A DNA stretch of 64,000 nt from Diplonema papillatum (GCA_030068145.1 JAPJBO010000465.1:62001-126000), one strand, 5' to 3'; positions 32,746 to 44,884 are shown, counted from the stretch's first letter. The notes: a model not told the origin generated them from the sequence alone. Translations and numbers: made by a program.

Positions 32746-35269
32746 AGGTCCCGAAGGACCCCCTGTAAAGTCCAACAGACCCAGGGCAAACCCTGGCCCT
32801 GAAGCTGTTAACAAGCGACAGGGAACTTCTGGGGGGAAAGTACCAGAAATGAGACTCCTGCGCACTTTTAGGTCTCTTCCGGGTCGGCCGAGGCCGTATC
32901 CGGGCAAGAAGGCTACAAACACTGAGAATCAATCTACGAGGGGGCCCGCTAGGGCAACCGAGTGCGGGTTTGCGGGTTTTGCGGGGGGGAGCTCGCACCA
33001 GTTGCACACGGCACCCCTAAACACGTGGATTGCCGCAAGAGGATCTAGTTGAACCACTTTCCGTGCCACAAAAGAGAATGGAAGCACTTGTCACGCCATA
33101 CGCCTTAGTTTGATGTAAAGGCAGAACTCTGCTTGAGCATTGACAACCCATGCGCGACACAGGGTGCAATGATCGCAGCAAGCTTGTGTCAATTCTGAAA
33201 AACAACGGCGAGCATAGTTGGGTCGAAGCTCTTGCCTAACCAGATAGGAGAAAAAGAGGGGTGCTTTCTTTCTTCGTTTTCATCACGAAAGTGCTGCAGT
33301 AGCAGCATCCTTTCGGAAAAAAGAAGAAGAAAGGCAAAGCTCACCCGCTTTTTCGGGTGCGGCAAAGAAGAGAAAAAGCGTGGCGACCCGCGCCGCGTTT
33401 TAATCACCTGCTGCTGCGCCCGTTTGCCACTTCATCTGTTTGTGGCTGCCACGCCGCCGCGTACCTTCTCACCATCGACATCGTTGATCGGTTGAAGGCC
33501 GATCGCCCGTCGGTTCGCCTGCGCTGAGTGATATGCTTAAGTTTGGCGCGTCGATCTTCAACAGCTGGGGTCGGTGAGAGTTTCATTCGAACGACCTGTT
33601 TTTTCCAAAAATCAATCCATGCCTTTGAAGTGTGAACCTCACGAGACTGGACGATTTTTGGAAATCGTCGGTGGCTCTCATTGAAGATTTCAACAAACCT
33701 TGCGATTCGCTTCAGCACAACAAAGACCCTAACTCGGAGTTACCGAGACGGTTCCGTGGTTTGAGAAGCCAGTGTTCTTAAATGATCGGTTTGTCACAGA
33801 AACGGGGTGCAAAAGACGTGAACATGTGTACAGCACCGCGCCGGTTCTATCTGCGCCGTGTTTCGGCACTCTAAGCCACGGACACATCAGGCAGCGCGGA
33901 ACCTGAGTGTCTGCAGACAGGGCAGCGGTGTGAGTCTGGATTGTTCAGGCTGCTGTTCGCAGCCGCTCGTCACAGCCAGGACCTGCCATGCTACAAAATC
34001 TCCCGCGAGAGGAGACCACCTCGCCAGAACCGTTTCTGTGAGGTCTTGGCGTGGCTACGTTTTGGTTTCTTGGGCACGATACGATGCAACAGAAAAGAAA
34101 GTACTGGCGGTGGCGCGCGGAGTGTCAAGCCTGAGAAGCTGGGCTAGAGAAGGCGTGCCCGAGCCACACTCAAGAGGCCGAAAAGCGTATGTGTAACCCG
34201 CTTTTTAACACAAGCTTCTGGACACCACGGTGCGGGGTGATTGTGGGGGAAGGGGGATTGATTTGGGCTTGGAAGAATTAGCAGGATGCCGCCGCTGGGA
34301 TCAGTCTGACCTGGAGTTTCATGTCAGCTAAATCCGACCAAGGCCTTCGCGGGCTTCGCAATTCGACACAAGGTGCTCAAGCCGAAGCGAACATCTCAGG
34401 GAATCATACGACGTGGAGAGAGAAAGAGGCAGGTTTGGTAAGGTGCGGCCAGAGATCAAGGGAGATTCCCCTTGAGACCCGTCTTTCGTTTTGCCTTAAA
34501 TATGATGATTCAACCATTCATTCCATTCCAATCAAATTGACCAACATCGAGAACTCTGGGAGATTCATCGCTTTTTTCCAAATTCACATCCGGGTTTCTC
34601 CTGATCCCACCCCACTCTTTCGAGTGGAGCCGAACCAGGAGATAACCGTAGGAACCGGCCATAAGGCTCAAACCCTCGGAACAAGAATGCTCCTCAGTGC
34701 GTTACGCCCGCCGGTGCATACGGACTCGTATACCCGGTTGGAGACACGGGATCTGGATTTGCAGGATGCCGCCGTTGGATCAGCCTGACCTGGAGTTTCA
34801 TGTCAGCTAAATCCGACCAGAGCCTTCGTGGGCTTCGCAGTTCACGACACAAACAGAAGTATTTCTCGTTTTGTCCGGCAAGGTTCCCGAAGACGTCCGA
34901 GGTAACACTGCGCTCGAAATGCAGTTTGTCAGGCGAACCAGTCGCCTACCAAACTGCACGTGCCTGATCACCAAGCAGTTTGCGAACCATTGCAGCGCGC
35001 ACAACGCCGCGTACGCGGCCGCTTCGCCTGACGGCTCGCGTCCCAATGCTCTGCCAACCAGTTAAAGGAGGTGGAAACCAGTTGGCAGGAACCCCTGTTT
35101 GGGAGAGCCCCAAAGAGAAACTAAGTTGAGACTTTTTTCTAGAAATGCGTTTGCGTTTTTTTACGAAGTCTCCAGGTAACTCTTGGCAACAGCTCTCAGT
35201 GCTTCCGGGTTTCAAATCTCGAGAGCGGTTAGTGCAAAGAGGCCAGATACGCTTTGCTTTGCATCAATC
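32746..35269. other. Intergenic region with rDNA fragment and direct repeats
   Basis: No gene is recognised. An LSU 5'-end fragment lies at 33505-33600. The segment 33840-33970 matches a repeat at 17240-17360. Near-identical 80-bp direct repeats at 34283-34365 and 34764-34845 bracket about 400 bp with one open plus-strand frame (34321-34788) of no recognisable family. Confidence 0.5.
33505..33600 (-). pseudogene. LSU rRNA 5'-end fragment
   Basis: The minus strand reads ACTCTCACCGACC, then CAGCTGTTGAAGATCG, then AACTTAAGCATATCACTCAG and CGCAGG. The AACTTAAGCATATCA word is the canonical start of eukaryotic LSU rRNA. It stops soon after and continues into unrelated sequence. The same leading words occur at 26680-26720 (plus strand), and a truncated version is at 37728-37752 inside the RidA gene intron. 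Confidence 0.85.
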
Positions 35270-36396
35270 TTGCTCTCAAAGCGGTGGGGTCACGAGAGAG
35301 TGTTTTTGGCCTCACGACATGCCCTTGGCCTCGCAGAAGGCTGCTGGCTCCTCAAAGTGCATTTGGCCTCTCAGGAGTGCTTCCGACGGTGCTTTCGGCC
35401 TCTTGATCTCAAAGGTTTTCCCCTCGCAAGGTCACCAGAGAGTGGTTTTGGCTTCACGACAAGCGCTTGGCGTCTCAGAAGGCTGCCGACCTCCCACAGG
35501 TGCTTCTGACGGTGTTGTTTTCAGCACACCTCTCAAAGTTTTCCCCCTCGCAAAGGTGCCCTCGCGATGCACTTCATCACCACCGCAATGGGCGTCGGCA
35601 GCGCGCAGATGGCCATCGTAGTTCTCGCCGGCTTGCTCTTCCCGAACCGCTCTTGGTACACCTTGTCGAACCCGGTGTAGTCCGCCTTCATGTCGATGAG
35701 GTAGCACTGCACGTCGACGACGTCCTCCAGCCGCGCCCCGCACGACCGCAGCACCTTCTCGATGTTGTCGATGCACGACTGCGTCTGGCGCTCGATGTCG
35801 CAGGAGAGGAAGTTCCGGCACCAAACTCGTTTCCAAAGCGGTTGGGTCACCAGAGAGTGTTTTTGGCCTCACGACATGCCCTTGGCCTCGCAGAAGGCTG
35901 CTGGCCCCTCAAAGTGCATTTGGCCTCTCAGGAGTGCTTCCGACGGTGCTTTCGGCCTCACACCACGTGGGCCTTGATCTCAAAGGTTTTCCCCTCGCAA
36001 GGTCGCCAGAGAAAGTCTTTGGCTTCACGACAAGCGCTTGGCGTCTCAGAAGGCTGCCGACCTCTCAAGAGTGCTTCTGACGGCGTTTTCAGCGCACCTC
36101 TCAAAGTTTTCCCCCTCGCAAAGGTGCCCTCGCGATGCACTTCATCACCACCGCAATGGGCGTCGGCAGCGCGCGGATGGCCATCGTAGTTCTCGCCGGC
36201 TTGCTCTTCCCGAACCGCTCTTGGTACACCTTGTCGAACCCGGTGTAGTCCGCCTTCATGTCGATGAGGTCGATGAGGTAGCACTGCACGTCGACGACGT
36301 CCTCCAGCCGCGCCCCGCACGACCGCAGCACCTTCTCGATGTTGTCGATGCACGACTGCGTCTGGCGCTCGATGTCGCAGGAGAGGAAGTACCAAA
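35270..36396 (-). pseudogene. Two tandem 3'-end copies of the triple-RidA gene
   Basis: The segments 36396-36101 and 35820-35533 repeat the last third of the RidA gene, from DIERQTQSCIDNIEKVLRSCG to the terminal RAPLRGGKL and stop, together with about 250 bp of 3' flank (words such as TTTTTGGCCTCACGACATGC). One copy has a 6-bp in-frame duplication (LID repeated); both read VVMKC where the parent reads VEMKC. They lack the first part of the domain and a start codon. Confidence 0.92.
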
Positions 36397-36496
36397 CTCG
36401 TTTCCAAAGCGGTTGGGTCACCAGAGAGTGTTTTTGGCCTCACGACATGCCCTTGTCCTCTCAAGAGTGCTTCTGACGGCGTTTTCAGCACACCTC

Positions 36497-38372
36497 TCAA
36501 AGTTTTCCCCCTCGCAAAGGTGCCCTCGCGATGCACTTCATCTCCACCGCAATGGGCGTCGGCAGCGCGCGGATGGCCATCGTAGTTCTCGCCGGCTTGC
36601 TCTTCCCGAACCGCTCTTGGTACACCTTGTCGAACCCGGTGTAGTCCGCCTTCATGTCGATGAGGTAGCACTGCACGTCGACGACGTCCTCCAGCCGCGC
36701 CCCGCACGACCGCAGCACCTTCTCGATGTTGTCGATGCACGACTGCGTCTGGCGCTCGATGTCGTAGGGGAGGAAGTTCCGAAATTTGTCGTATACCGGC
36801 CCTCCCGGGACGCCGTTCGTCTTCGGGTCGCGGGGGCCCATGCCGCTGATGAACAGCAGGTCGCCGAAGCGGCGTGCGTGGGGGTATGCGCCCACGGGCG
36901 CCGGGGCACCGGCGGTTTCGATGATTTGGGCTGGCTCACTCTTCCACGCCGAGTTGGGGGCCTTCACGATGACTTTCATCTCGACGGCGATCGGCGTCGG
37001 GAGGCTGCGCACGGAGAACGTGGTGCGGGTGGCGGCGACGGCACCGAGCTCTTCTCGGTACACCTGGTTGAAGGCGCGGAAGTCGCGGGGCATGTTCACC
37101 AGGAAGCAGTTCACGTCGATGATGTCTTCCATCCTCGAGCCCGACGCTTCGAGCACCTGGCGGATCTGCGAGGGGGGGAAGGCTTCAGACTAAATTGTAT
37201 GGTTGTTGAAAGGGGATAATCTTGTTGTAAGTTAGTTTTTTGTTTAGGCAGGACGCTGCCTCTTTGCATGCATGTTTGAGGCTAGCATCAAGTCTTCTTC
37301 GAAGAAACTGAAAAATAGAAAAGGAAAAAAGAAAAAAGGGTCGCAGGGAGTGTAACTCCGCAGGTAGGGTATGAAACCTTGAGGGGCCAGTCCTCTTTAT
37401 TCTCTTTCACCGCGGTGTTGTGTGCACCTCGTTCTTCGTCTCGGGTTTCGCTCGTGAACGCAGACCAATCCAACGTTAGAGAGCTCAGCAGTGCCCTTTC
37501 GTGACGGTATTTTTTGTGTGTTTTGTTTTCATGGGGGGTTTTCGATTCTTCAGGTGCCATGTGTCGCTGCCATTGAACGTTTGACGCGGGGAAGGATTTA
37601 GCCTAGTTGTGAGTGAGTGCGTGGTAGTTCAGGTAAGTAGTTCAGGTAAGTCTTCTCCCAAACATGCTGCCAGCGCTCTCTTTGGTTCTTGCAATGCAAA
37701 TTGTTGGCACGAAAAACAGGTTTTTTCGAATGAAACTCTCACCAACCTCGTTAAACGTAAGCATGTCGGTAAGGTGCGGGTTTAGGTGCATACGTTGTCG
37801 ATGGTCGCCTTGGTCTGCATGCCGACGTCGTACTCGAGAGGCTTGCCGTCCTTGTCCCAGATGGGCCCCCCGGGAACCTGGTTCGACTGCGGGTCGCGGG
37901 GGCCCATGCCGCTGACGAAGAGCAGGTCCCCGTAGCGCTTGGCGTGCGGGTACGCTCCCACGGCGACCGGTGCGTTGACTGCCGTGACAGCCTCCGGGTG
38001 GGTGGTCGAGCCTGGGGCCCTCGCGATGACCTTCAGCTGGACCGCAAACGGTCCCGGCAGGGCCCGGACGGACACCGTTGTCCGGGTCGCTGCGGTGCCG
38101 ATAAAACCCTCCTTGTACGCACGGTTAAACCCTTTGAAGTCCCGCCGCATGTTGACAAGGAAGCACTGCACGTCGACGATGTCAGTGAACTCGCCCCCTG
38201 CTTCCTTCAGCGCCGCCCGCACGTTGCCTATGGCCGAACGGGTCTGCTGGTACGCGTCGTACGAGAGCTGTTTCCCGCTGTCGTCGTGCGTTGCACCCCC
38301 CGGGATGTTGTTCGAGGCATTCTGCGGGCCGATGCCATCAAGAAACAAGAGGTTTCCGTGTCGGACGGGCAT
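36497..38372 (-). CDS. Triple RidA (YjgF/YER057c/UK114) domain protein, two exons
   Basis: Exon 1 is 38372-37794 (193 codons, donor GTATGC) and exon 2 is 37165-36497 (acceptor CTCGCAG, stop TGA). Both are phase 0, giving 415 aa. The ATG at 38372 starts MPVRHGNLLFLDGIGPQ. Three RidA-like repeats follow: about 1-120, 132-264 and 283-415. Each has a GDLLF(V/I)SGMGPR-type opening, an I(D/G)N helix, DIVDV(Q/N)CFLV-like strands, and an RTT.S(V/I)R.LP..(F/I)AV.(L/M)K.IA.AP ending. RidA proteins deaminate reactive enamines and imines. The Arg of the ..VRALP.. block is one residue from the position of the catalytic Arg in E. coli RidA (VARLP), so activity is uncertain. Domain 2 is split by the intron. 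Single-domain RidA is about 130 aa. Confidence 0.92.
37166..37793. other. Intron of the triple-RidA gene
   Basis: The 628-bp intron contains a truncated LSU-leader fragment at about 37728-37752 (GAATGAAACTCTCACCAACC). No other feature is recognised. Confidence 0.7.
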
Positions 38373-40261
38373 TGATCAATTCTCGCAAAGGGAAACGGCG
38401 GAGCGGGGTGGGGGTGATTTCTTTGTGCGCACCTATCTGAAGACTTTTTTTACTGCGCGCTTAAGCAATACGGGTTGACAGTTTGGTAGAGGTTGGAATG
38501 CAAAGAATCTGTGTGGCGAGAATCTGCGTCGCCGGCATCGAAGGAATTGCCTAGGAATTGCGTTGTGGGGGGTGATTTTGCCTAGTTTTCGCATTCTGCA
38601 GCCGTTATTCCAGCACCTGAGTGGTAGGTTTCGAGTTCTGGATTTCTGGTGGAACGCCCAGTTTGGGTTTCTGATGTTTTCCTTACGGTTGCCTCTTCGC
38701 ACGTGGTGTGGCGTGGGTTCGTCGCTTCAGCTTTTCTTGACGTCGCGTTCGTGCGCGCGCTTGGCCCAATGGCAGAGTGAACCGACGCCTTTCAGCTCAC
38801 GTTTTGAGTCGGTCCATCCCCTCTTGATAGACCGTGATAGACCGAAGAATACAGCACCGGGCAATTCGAGGCAGCTCTAGGGACTAGAGATGGACCTGAT
38901 AGTCCGTGGTGGACCGTGATTCACTGTGATAAACAGCGGCAGGCACTTCGATGCAGTTTCAAGAGATAGGGACGGACCGGCTTTGTTTTAGATACGACTG
39001 TGCCACGCTTGCTCTTGCCAGACGCTATCGCGCGGCATTGTGCGACTAGATGTGTGTTCCACAGAGACTGGGTGGTTTCGACGAGGGGGTAATGGTGTGG
39101 GGGGGGGTGTCGTTTGCACGCCGAACGAGTGCCGGTCGACATGGCACGAATGGTTTCCTTGGTTTGTGCGTACGTGTGAAACCCCTGTTTTAAGTGATTT
39201 AGCACAGCACGCTGCCATTTGATCCTTTTTGATATAGACAAACAAGCTTGTTACCATAAAGAAGAGCGCGAGGAGCTTGCACCACGTGAGGCCCGATTTT
39301 TAACCGCCGGTTTGATGAATTATTGAACGGGGAAGGGGTTCATTTTATCGCACGGAATAGTGATACGCTCGATCAGATCTCTTGAGAGTGTGCTGCTCAC
39401 AACTGCGGGTGTAGAAACCCCAAACATAACCTAAGCAGAACCGACCCCTCTCATGAGAAAAAGCGAAGAACAAACACGCGCGCTTTCGTTGCGGTGCACC
39501 GACTCGTGTGGCAGCTAAAGGCGAGCTCCCTCCGTGCGTTCTATTGCGCACAACTGCCTGGGAATCATCGTCACTGGACACCTGCTGACAGGCCAGGCTC
39601 CAGATGCACCTAGCATTCGGACAAGTTCCGACAGCGACCAGGCTATCGTACCCAAGGTCAAAGTTCACGCCCAAAACGAAGGACACACACTTGCTGATCG
39701 GAACATGACTACGATGTTGTTGTTCATCACACTCGTCGGACGGCAGAGCAACAACCAGGAACACACTGGTAGGTGAGCGACACCTCCCGAAAGTGAGCCC
39801 GGATCACAAAGCACCCGCTCTGCACGAGGCACGCGCCCAAGACCCGTGCACGGCTACCGTAGCACCCTCCATGTTTGCACCTTCCTCGGATGCTACGGTC
39901 GGAATGGGGCTTCAATGTGGTTGGGAAAACACGTTCCCCTTCCCCGCATTTTGCGTCTGGGGTTACCACCGGGCAACTGCCGCAGCAGCCGCAGATACGT
40001 CCTTCGCCCTTCCGCGAAGTTCTCTCCTGGTGCAGTCCGGAGAGACCGGCGTCGAGTTTCGGCTCACAGTCGGTTGCGGCAACCCTAAGGGAAAGAGAGC
40101 GCCGGACACAATCCATCTGAAAAAGGACCACTTCATACTCGAGCAAGAAGCTCAAGCCTGTCGGAAGTTTTCCGAAAGATTCTTGTCTTCCCAACCTCTC
40201 CGTCGTGTAGGCCCATACACTTGTTCATAGGTTATGTTGTTGGTAACATTCATATGGTACG
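38373..40261. other. Intergenic region
   Basis: No gene is recognised with confidence. The segment 38925-38990 is an inverted copy of 27293-27345 in a HisRS intron. A plus-strand frame at 39793-40230 is open for 145 codons but shows no family signature. Confidence 0.45.
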
Positions 40262-41870
40262 ATGCCAAAAGGGGGGGGGGGGGGGGGGTTGGGCGGAAAA
40301 ATCCCCGCATAGTTCACCAGGGTCTGACGGGTACTGAGGCCCCATACCCTTCCTAAAACATCATTCTGCGTTCAAATACGCCCTCAGAAGCCTCCGGAGA
40401 GCCTTCTATGATGTCCCAAATGCGATTTTGTGGGTTTTTAGGGGGTCCCCCCGTCTGCTGGCCGTAAACCGCCATAGTAGAAACATATGCAACCTGAAGC
40501 TGGGTCGCTTCTCTGTGCAAGATCCCAGCCCAAACACACGTTTTCGGCGTTCTCTAGCACTCTCCAGGCGCATTCGACCCTCGGGCTTCGTGGTTTCTTT
40601 CACTCACAGGTGTTCCGGGACGTGCAAAGATAAGGAGAATGGCCCCCTGCATTGGGGACAGACCGAACTACGCCCTGCCTGTCTATACAGGCTTTGGGGT
40701 CAAATTGCACCGGCTTTGGCGCCACATCCACCGTTTCGGGCTTCGGTTGTGCTGCTTTGGGGTCCATTAAGAACTCTGGTCTGATTTGCGGGACGCTTTC
40801 CTCGGTTTTGGCGCCCACTTTCACTGTTCTAAGGCCTGTTTAGGCTTCTACCTGCATCATGTTATGCTACTCTGGTGATTCTGCAAGGCTTGGTGAACGA
40901 AGTAGGACAAGCGTTAAGTAACAGGCGATCATCAGCCGTTCTCAAACGTCGTCGAAGCGGTTGACTACGACGCGTTCACTTCATGATTTTGAAGCAGGCT
41001 TCACCGCTTTCAGGGCAGGCTTTCAGAGCTTTCCTGGCAATGTCTTCCCTTCTGGCACCTTTCTCACCCATGGCTGCAAAGTGCTTCTCGCTGGATGACT
41101 TTGCAGAGGCGGCACATGACCCGAGGGATGTGTGGCAAGCTCCTGTGCAGTGAGCTTGGTCAGACAAACTGTGTGGCGCACACACCCGCCATGGTCGGCA
41201 GTATCACCTGGGACAGTTTGAGTTCTGTTCCGAGACCCGCTCACGGTGAAGTGGCGCCTACTGGGTCGCTTCCTCTCCTGCTTCGGCGCAAAGTCTTCAC
41301 CACTGGATGCACTTTGAACGGTGAAAGTGGGCACCAAAACCGAGCAAAGCGTCCCGCAAATCAGACCAGAGTTCTTAGTGGATCCCAAAGCAGCACGAAC
41401 GAGACCAAAACGGTGCACATGGCGCCAAGGCGGCGCAATTTGACCCCAAAGCCTGTATAGACAGGCAGGGCGTGGTACGGTCTGTAGGGTCCATTCGCCT
41501 TGTTTTTGCACACCCCGGAACACCTGTAAGCGAGATAATTTATGAAGTCCGAGGGTCGAATGCACCTGGAGAATGATAGAGAACGCCGAAAACGTGTGTT
41601 TAGGCCGAGATTTTGCTCCGAGGAGCGACCCAGCATCAGGTTGCATATGTGTCTTCTATGGCGGTTTACGGCCAGCAGACGGGGGGACCCCCTAAAAACC
41701 CACAAAATCGCATTTGGGACATCATAGAAGGCTCTCCGGAGGCTTCTGAGGGCGTATTTGAACGCAGAATGATGTTTTAGGAAGGGTATGGGGCCTCAGT
41801 ACCCGTCAGACCCTGGTGAACTATGCGGGGATTTTTCCGCCCAAACCCCCCCCCCCCCTTTTGGCATCGA
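40262..41870. mobile_element. Large imperfect inverted repeat (foldback-type element)
   Basis: The left arm, about 40262-40832, and the right arm, about 41318-41870, are imperfect reverse complements over some 550-570 bp. The outer ends carry GATGCCAAAAG plus a G-run (left) and a C-run plus CTTTTGGCATCG (right). The inner ends share GAAAGTGGGC. The spacer is about 485 bp. The structure resembles a foldback transposon or a long-TIR non-autonomous element. No transposase is seen and no clear target-site duplication was identified. Confidence 0.85.
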
Positions 41871-43694
41871 CTCATATCATAACCGCATGTCCATGTGATC
41901 ACATTTTCACATGGTATGGCACAAAGCTATGTCCGTAGCAAGTGGGACACGAGGTTAACAACGCATTCGCAGGGGTGAGCCCGTGAGATAGCAAGTGCAA
42001 GGGGAGAAATGCCGAAAGTGGCTACCCGTCCCGGTGTGCAGGTTTTTTTGAGTGCGGCTAGCGAAAGCATCTTCCTGTTGCAAGTCAAAAGCGGTGTTGG
42101 ATTGGCATGTGGTTGGCTGAAAATCGCTGGTACTTCTCTGGTAATTCGATATTTAGAAGACCCGTATTTTTAGAGTGAAAGTTCGCTTGACACTCCGGGG
42201 TTTTTGTGTCTCCGGTTGACTGTGGAGAATGGGGCAAGTGGCGGAGATTGGGAGACGGTGGATACGGTGGATGGTTGCGCTCGTGTTGAGTGGGTTCTGA
42301 CTTCTTGTGAAACCGAGTTGGGTGTCCGACGTACACGAGGGAACACCCGGCATGCTCCAGTGTGCCAGCAGCAAGGTGCAAGAGCCAGTCGGGACTGCCT
42401 CGAATTGCCTGCCGCTGTTTAACACGGTGCACCGCAGTAGACTCTCGATGAAGCTCACGAAGCTGTTTCCTGACTTTTGCCAGCACCCTTTTCGTACTGG
42501 AACGCGTTCGACCGATGCTGTCCCCACTGACAGGAAAATGGCAACTGCAAAAACGCCGTGTTCCGGGACCATTTCGAAAGCAACGACGGGTTCTTGCAGT
42601 TTGGGTGTTGACCGGAGGCCTTTGAAGGTAACTGGGTCGATGAGTTTGAGCCGGTGCTTGCCAATGGACCGAAAGCCTCTTCCCGATCCCCTAATAATAT
42701 GGGAATGCATGGAGTGCGCCGGTGAATATGCCCACCGCGTCCTTGCTAATACGAGACGCTGCCAAGAAGGGAGAAGGGTTTGGGCAGAAAGATACTGGCA
42801 AAGCATGCAGGTTTGTGCGACCTCCGTAGCCAACAGGAGCTTATAATAGCTCACTACAGGATTTTGACCTGTTGTGTTTGTGTGATTTGTCGTGTAGGGG
42901 TAGACCCGCATGACCTCACGCCCGTTCAACACGTGGTTCGGTAGTTACAGGACTTGGGATCCCTTCTATTCTTTGTCGGGCAGCATCTTCGAGCATTTCC
43001 TTTCAAGCTGGCGCTTGTGTAAAAGTTCGCGCACTCGAAAAAGCAAACTCGATGTAAACAGCCTCAAGCTGCCCCTGGACCAGAGTTTGAGCAACCGAAC
43101 CGACGGAAAATCAGAATATCGGAATCGGAAAATCAGAAGTGTCCGATTTCCCGATTTTCCGATTCAATCCCGTGGCCCGACGTTTTTTTATCACCCGATT
43201 CTCAGTTAGTGGCTCCACTCACTAACGGAGCGAACAGCTGAGCTGCACCGGAAAAGCTCTCAGAACTCGTGTCATGCGCTGGTGTAGTGCACGAGCCGCG
43301 TGAGACATTTGAGTGTCCCAGACCTGCCATCGGCTCCCTCTTCCGCGCGGTTTAAGTCGCGCGCAGTCCCTTCACGACGCAGCAAGCACACGATCGGCCA
43401 CAATATTTTGCGTGTTCAAGCCTCCGTCCCAGACCGGGCATCTGGAATATCGCTGAGCGGCACAAAGAAACTCTGTGTGGGTTTGCATATTTCGAGTGAA
43501 GGCCGGTTTCGCCATACTTTGCTGCTGACAAGGGGAACATTCGGTTTCCATTCCAGTGCAAGATAGCAGGGATCGAACAAACCCCAGGGGTGTTCTTTTT
43601 TCTAGAGTGTTCGCTTGAAACTCTGGAACTAGAGACTCCAGGTGACATAAAGGGGGGAGTCGAATAATAACAGTTATTTGACACACGTCTGGTT
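41871..43694. other. Intergenic region with dispersed repeats
   Basis: No gene is recognised. The segment 42915-43020 (GTTCAACACGTGGTTCGG...) matches 47897-48005 and its macrosatellite copies. The segment 43300-43400 matches 23370-23450. Confidence 0.45.
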
Positions 43695-43820
43695 GTCTAA
43701 AGAGACTTACCACTATTTGATCCTGCTACTGTTCGGCTACCCAGAACTTTTTTGGGTATTCGACGAATCGAATAATAACACAGGGGTGCTATTATATTCG
43801 ACCCCCCCCCCCCCCCCCCT
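43690..43820. repeat. Dispersed repeat ending in a C-run
   Basis: The segment shares TTTGATCCTGC(T/C)AC, GTTCGGCT(A/G)CCC and CGAATAATAACAC-type words, and a terminal run of about 18 C, with 21900-22022. The copies are in the same orientation. It abuts the 3' end of the reading frame at 43822. Confidence 0.85.
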
Positions 43821-43821
43821 T

Positions 43822-44766
43822 TTACGACAATGGAGATAAAGCTTGCTTTGAACCCAGGCATACCCAGAGAGCTGTTTTGCAGAATATCAGCACTGTCCAG
43901 AAGAGCCACAGAAAGGCTGAAAACATCCGTGCGACCAGCGGCTTCGGTGTGTCGGATACTTCGCGGCGGATGCCGTCGACTAAGTATCCCAACGACGGGT
44001 GATTGTGGTAAAAGAAGGGGAAAGCGGTTCTGCTCGCCGTCAGCGTCGCCTTGTCGGCGAGATAGCGCATGTCATGCTCCAGCTTCCGGGTCATTTCCGG
44101 AACGTCCGCGCATGAAGAGTAGTCGAGGAGTTTCGCGTTGACGAGGTCGATGCACGAAGGCAGGTCGTGATGGATCCACTGCAGCCTCTTCCGCGTGCCG
44201 TCGCTGAGCTCCCGCCATGCCAGGTTCTTCCTCGCCAGGAGGTGGTACAGCTGCGCGGCCCCCCACTCGCTGTGCTGCCGAAACTGCTTTCCGACGACGA
44301 TCCGCGCACTGGCCCCGGCGTTAACCGCCCATTCTTGGGCGACCCGAGCAAATCCGACCAGTTGGTCGCAGAGCGTGGTGACCAGCTTGTCGCATTGGGA
44401 GACGATGTGGTTTGCCAGGGGAATGTTGTGTTTGTACTCGGCTCCGAGCTGGAAAAGAGTGTCGCCGACGCTGGAAATCTTGCTCCCGAGCACGCGGCGC
44501 CGGTCGGAGAGCTGCGAGAAGATGCCGGCGAAAGACACGGGATGCCCGTCGGACGCCACGCTCGGCACGCCCTGCACGGCGTCGAACTTGCGGAGGAGAT
44601 CTTCGGTTATCTGCCTGCTCGATTGTTCGATCTCGGAGATTTCTTCCCCCGCGGCCAGGACGCTCTGCGGGAGCGGCAACGAACAAGAGTCCTGCGACAT
44701 CTCCTCCACACAGCCCACCCGCCCGAACCCGACCCCGGTTCTACAGGACTCGGGTTGAGGAAAGAC
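43822..44766 (-). CDS. Unrecognised protein with C-terminal transmembrane segment
   Basis: The exon begins after GGCTCAG at 44766 (phase 0). It either runs to a TAA at 43822 (314 residues in this exon) or ends at a donor CTCTGG|GTATGC (43864). The sequence has an early Cys pair, a helical region (EEISEIEQSSRQITEDLLRK), LGAEYKHNIPLANHIVSQCD, and EWGAAQLYHLLARKNLAWREL. A strong membrane helix (MFSAFLWLFWTVLIFCKTAL) lies at the end. No family is recognised. The preceding ORF start is a TTG in the polypyrimidine tract, so the true 5' end lies upstream. A candidate exon at 46116-45943 is phase-compatible. Partial duplicates of the exon lie upstream at 44885-45755. Confidence 0.55.
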   Translation of the reverse strand, partial: VFPQPESCRTGVGFGRVGCVEEMSQDSCSLPLPQSVLAAGEEISEIEQSSRQITEDLLRKFDAVQGVPSVASDGHPVSFAGIFSQLSDRRRVLGSKISSVGDTLFQLGAEYKHNIPLANHIVSQCDKLVTTLCDQLVGFARVAQEWAVNAGASARIVVGKQFRQHSEWGAAQLYHLLARKNLAWRELSDGTRKRLQWIHHDLPSCIDLVNAKLLDYSSCADVPEMTRKLEHDMRYLADKATLTASRTAFPFFYHNHPSLGYLVDGIRREVSDTPKPLVARMFSAFLWLFWTVLIFCKTALWVCLGSKQALSPLS

Positions 44767-44884
44767 CTGAGCCAAAAGGAGAAATGCTAGCCAGTTTTTA
44801 AGCTTCTGACGACCCCCCCCTTTTCGTAAGAATAATTAATTGTACACACACACGAAAGAGAACGCTGGCAGCGTGTTCGGCAGT

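Noticed and set aside
34321..34788. 155-codon plus-strand ORF between direct repeats
   Set aside because: No recognisable family. The start lies inside the direct repeat that also occurs elsewhere, so it may be repeat DNA.
34283..34845. LTR retrotransposon
   Set aside because: The direct repeats are only about 80 bp, with no TG...CA ends, primer-binding site or polyprotein.
38756..38830. Possible tRNA gene
   Set aside because: TGGCCCAATGGC and GGTCCATCCC only vaguely resemble the A and B boxes; no cloverleaf with a GGTTCGA T-loop could be formed.
39793..40230. 145-codon plus-strand ORF as a gene
   Set aside because: No domain, no conserved copy and no supporting splice or codon signal. Kept only as an open frame.
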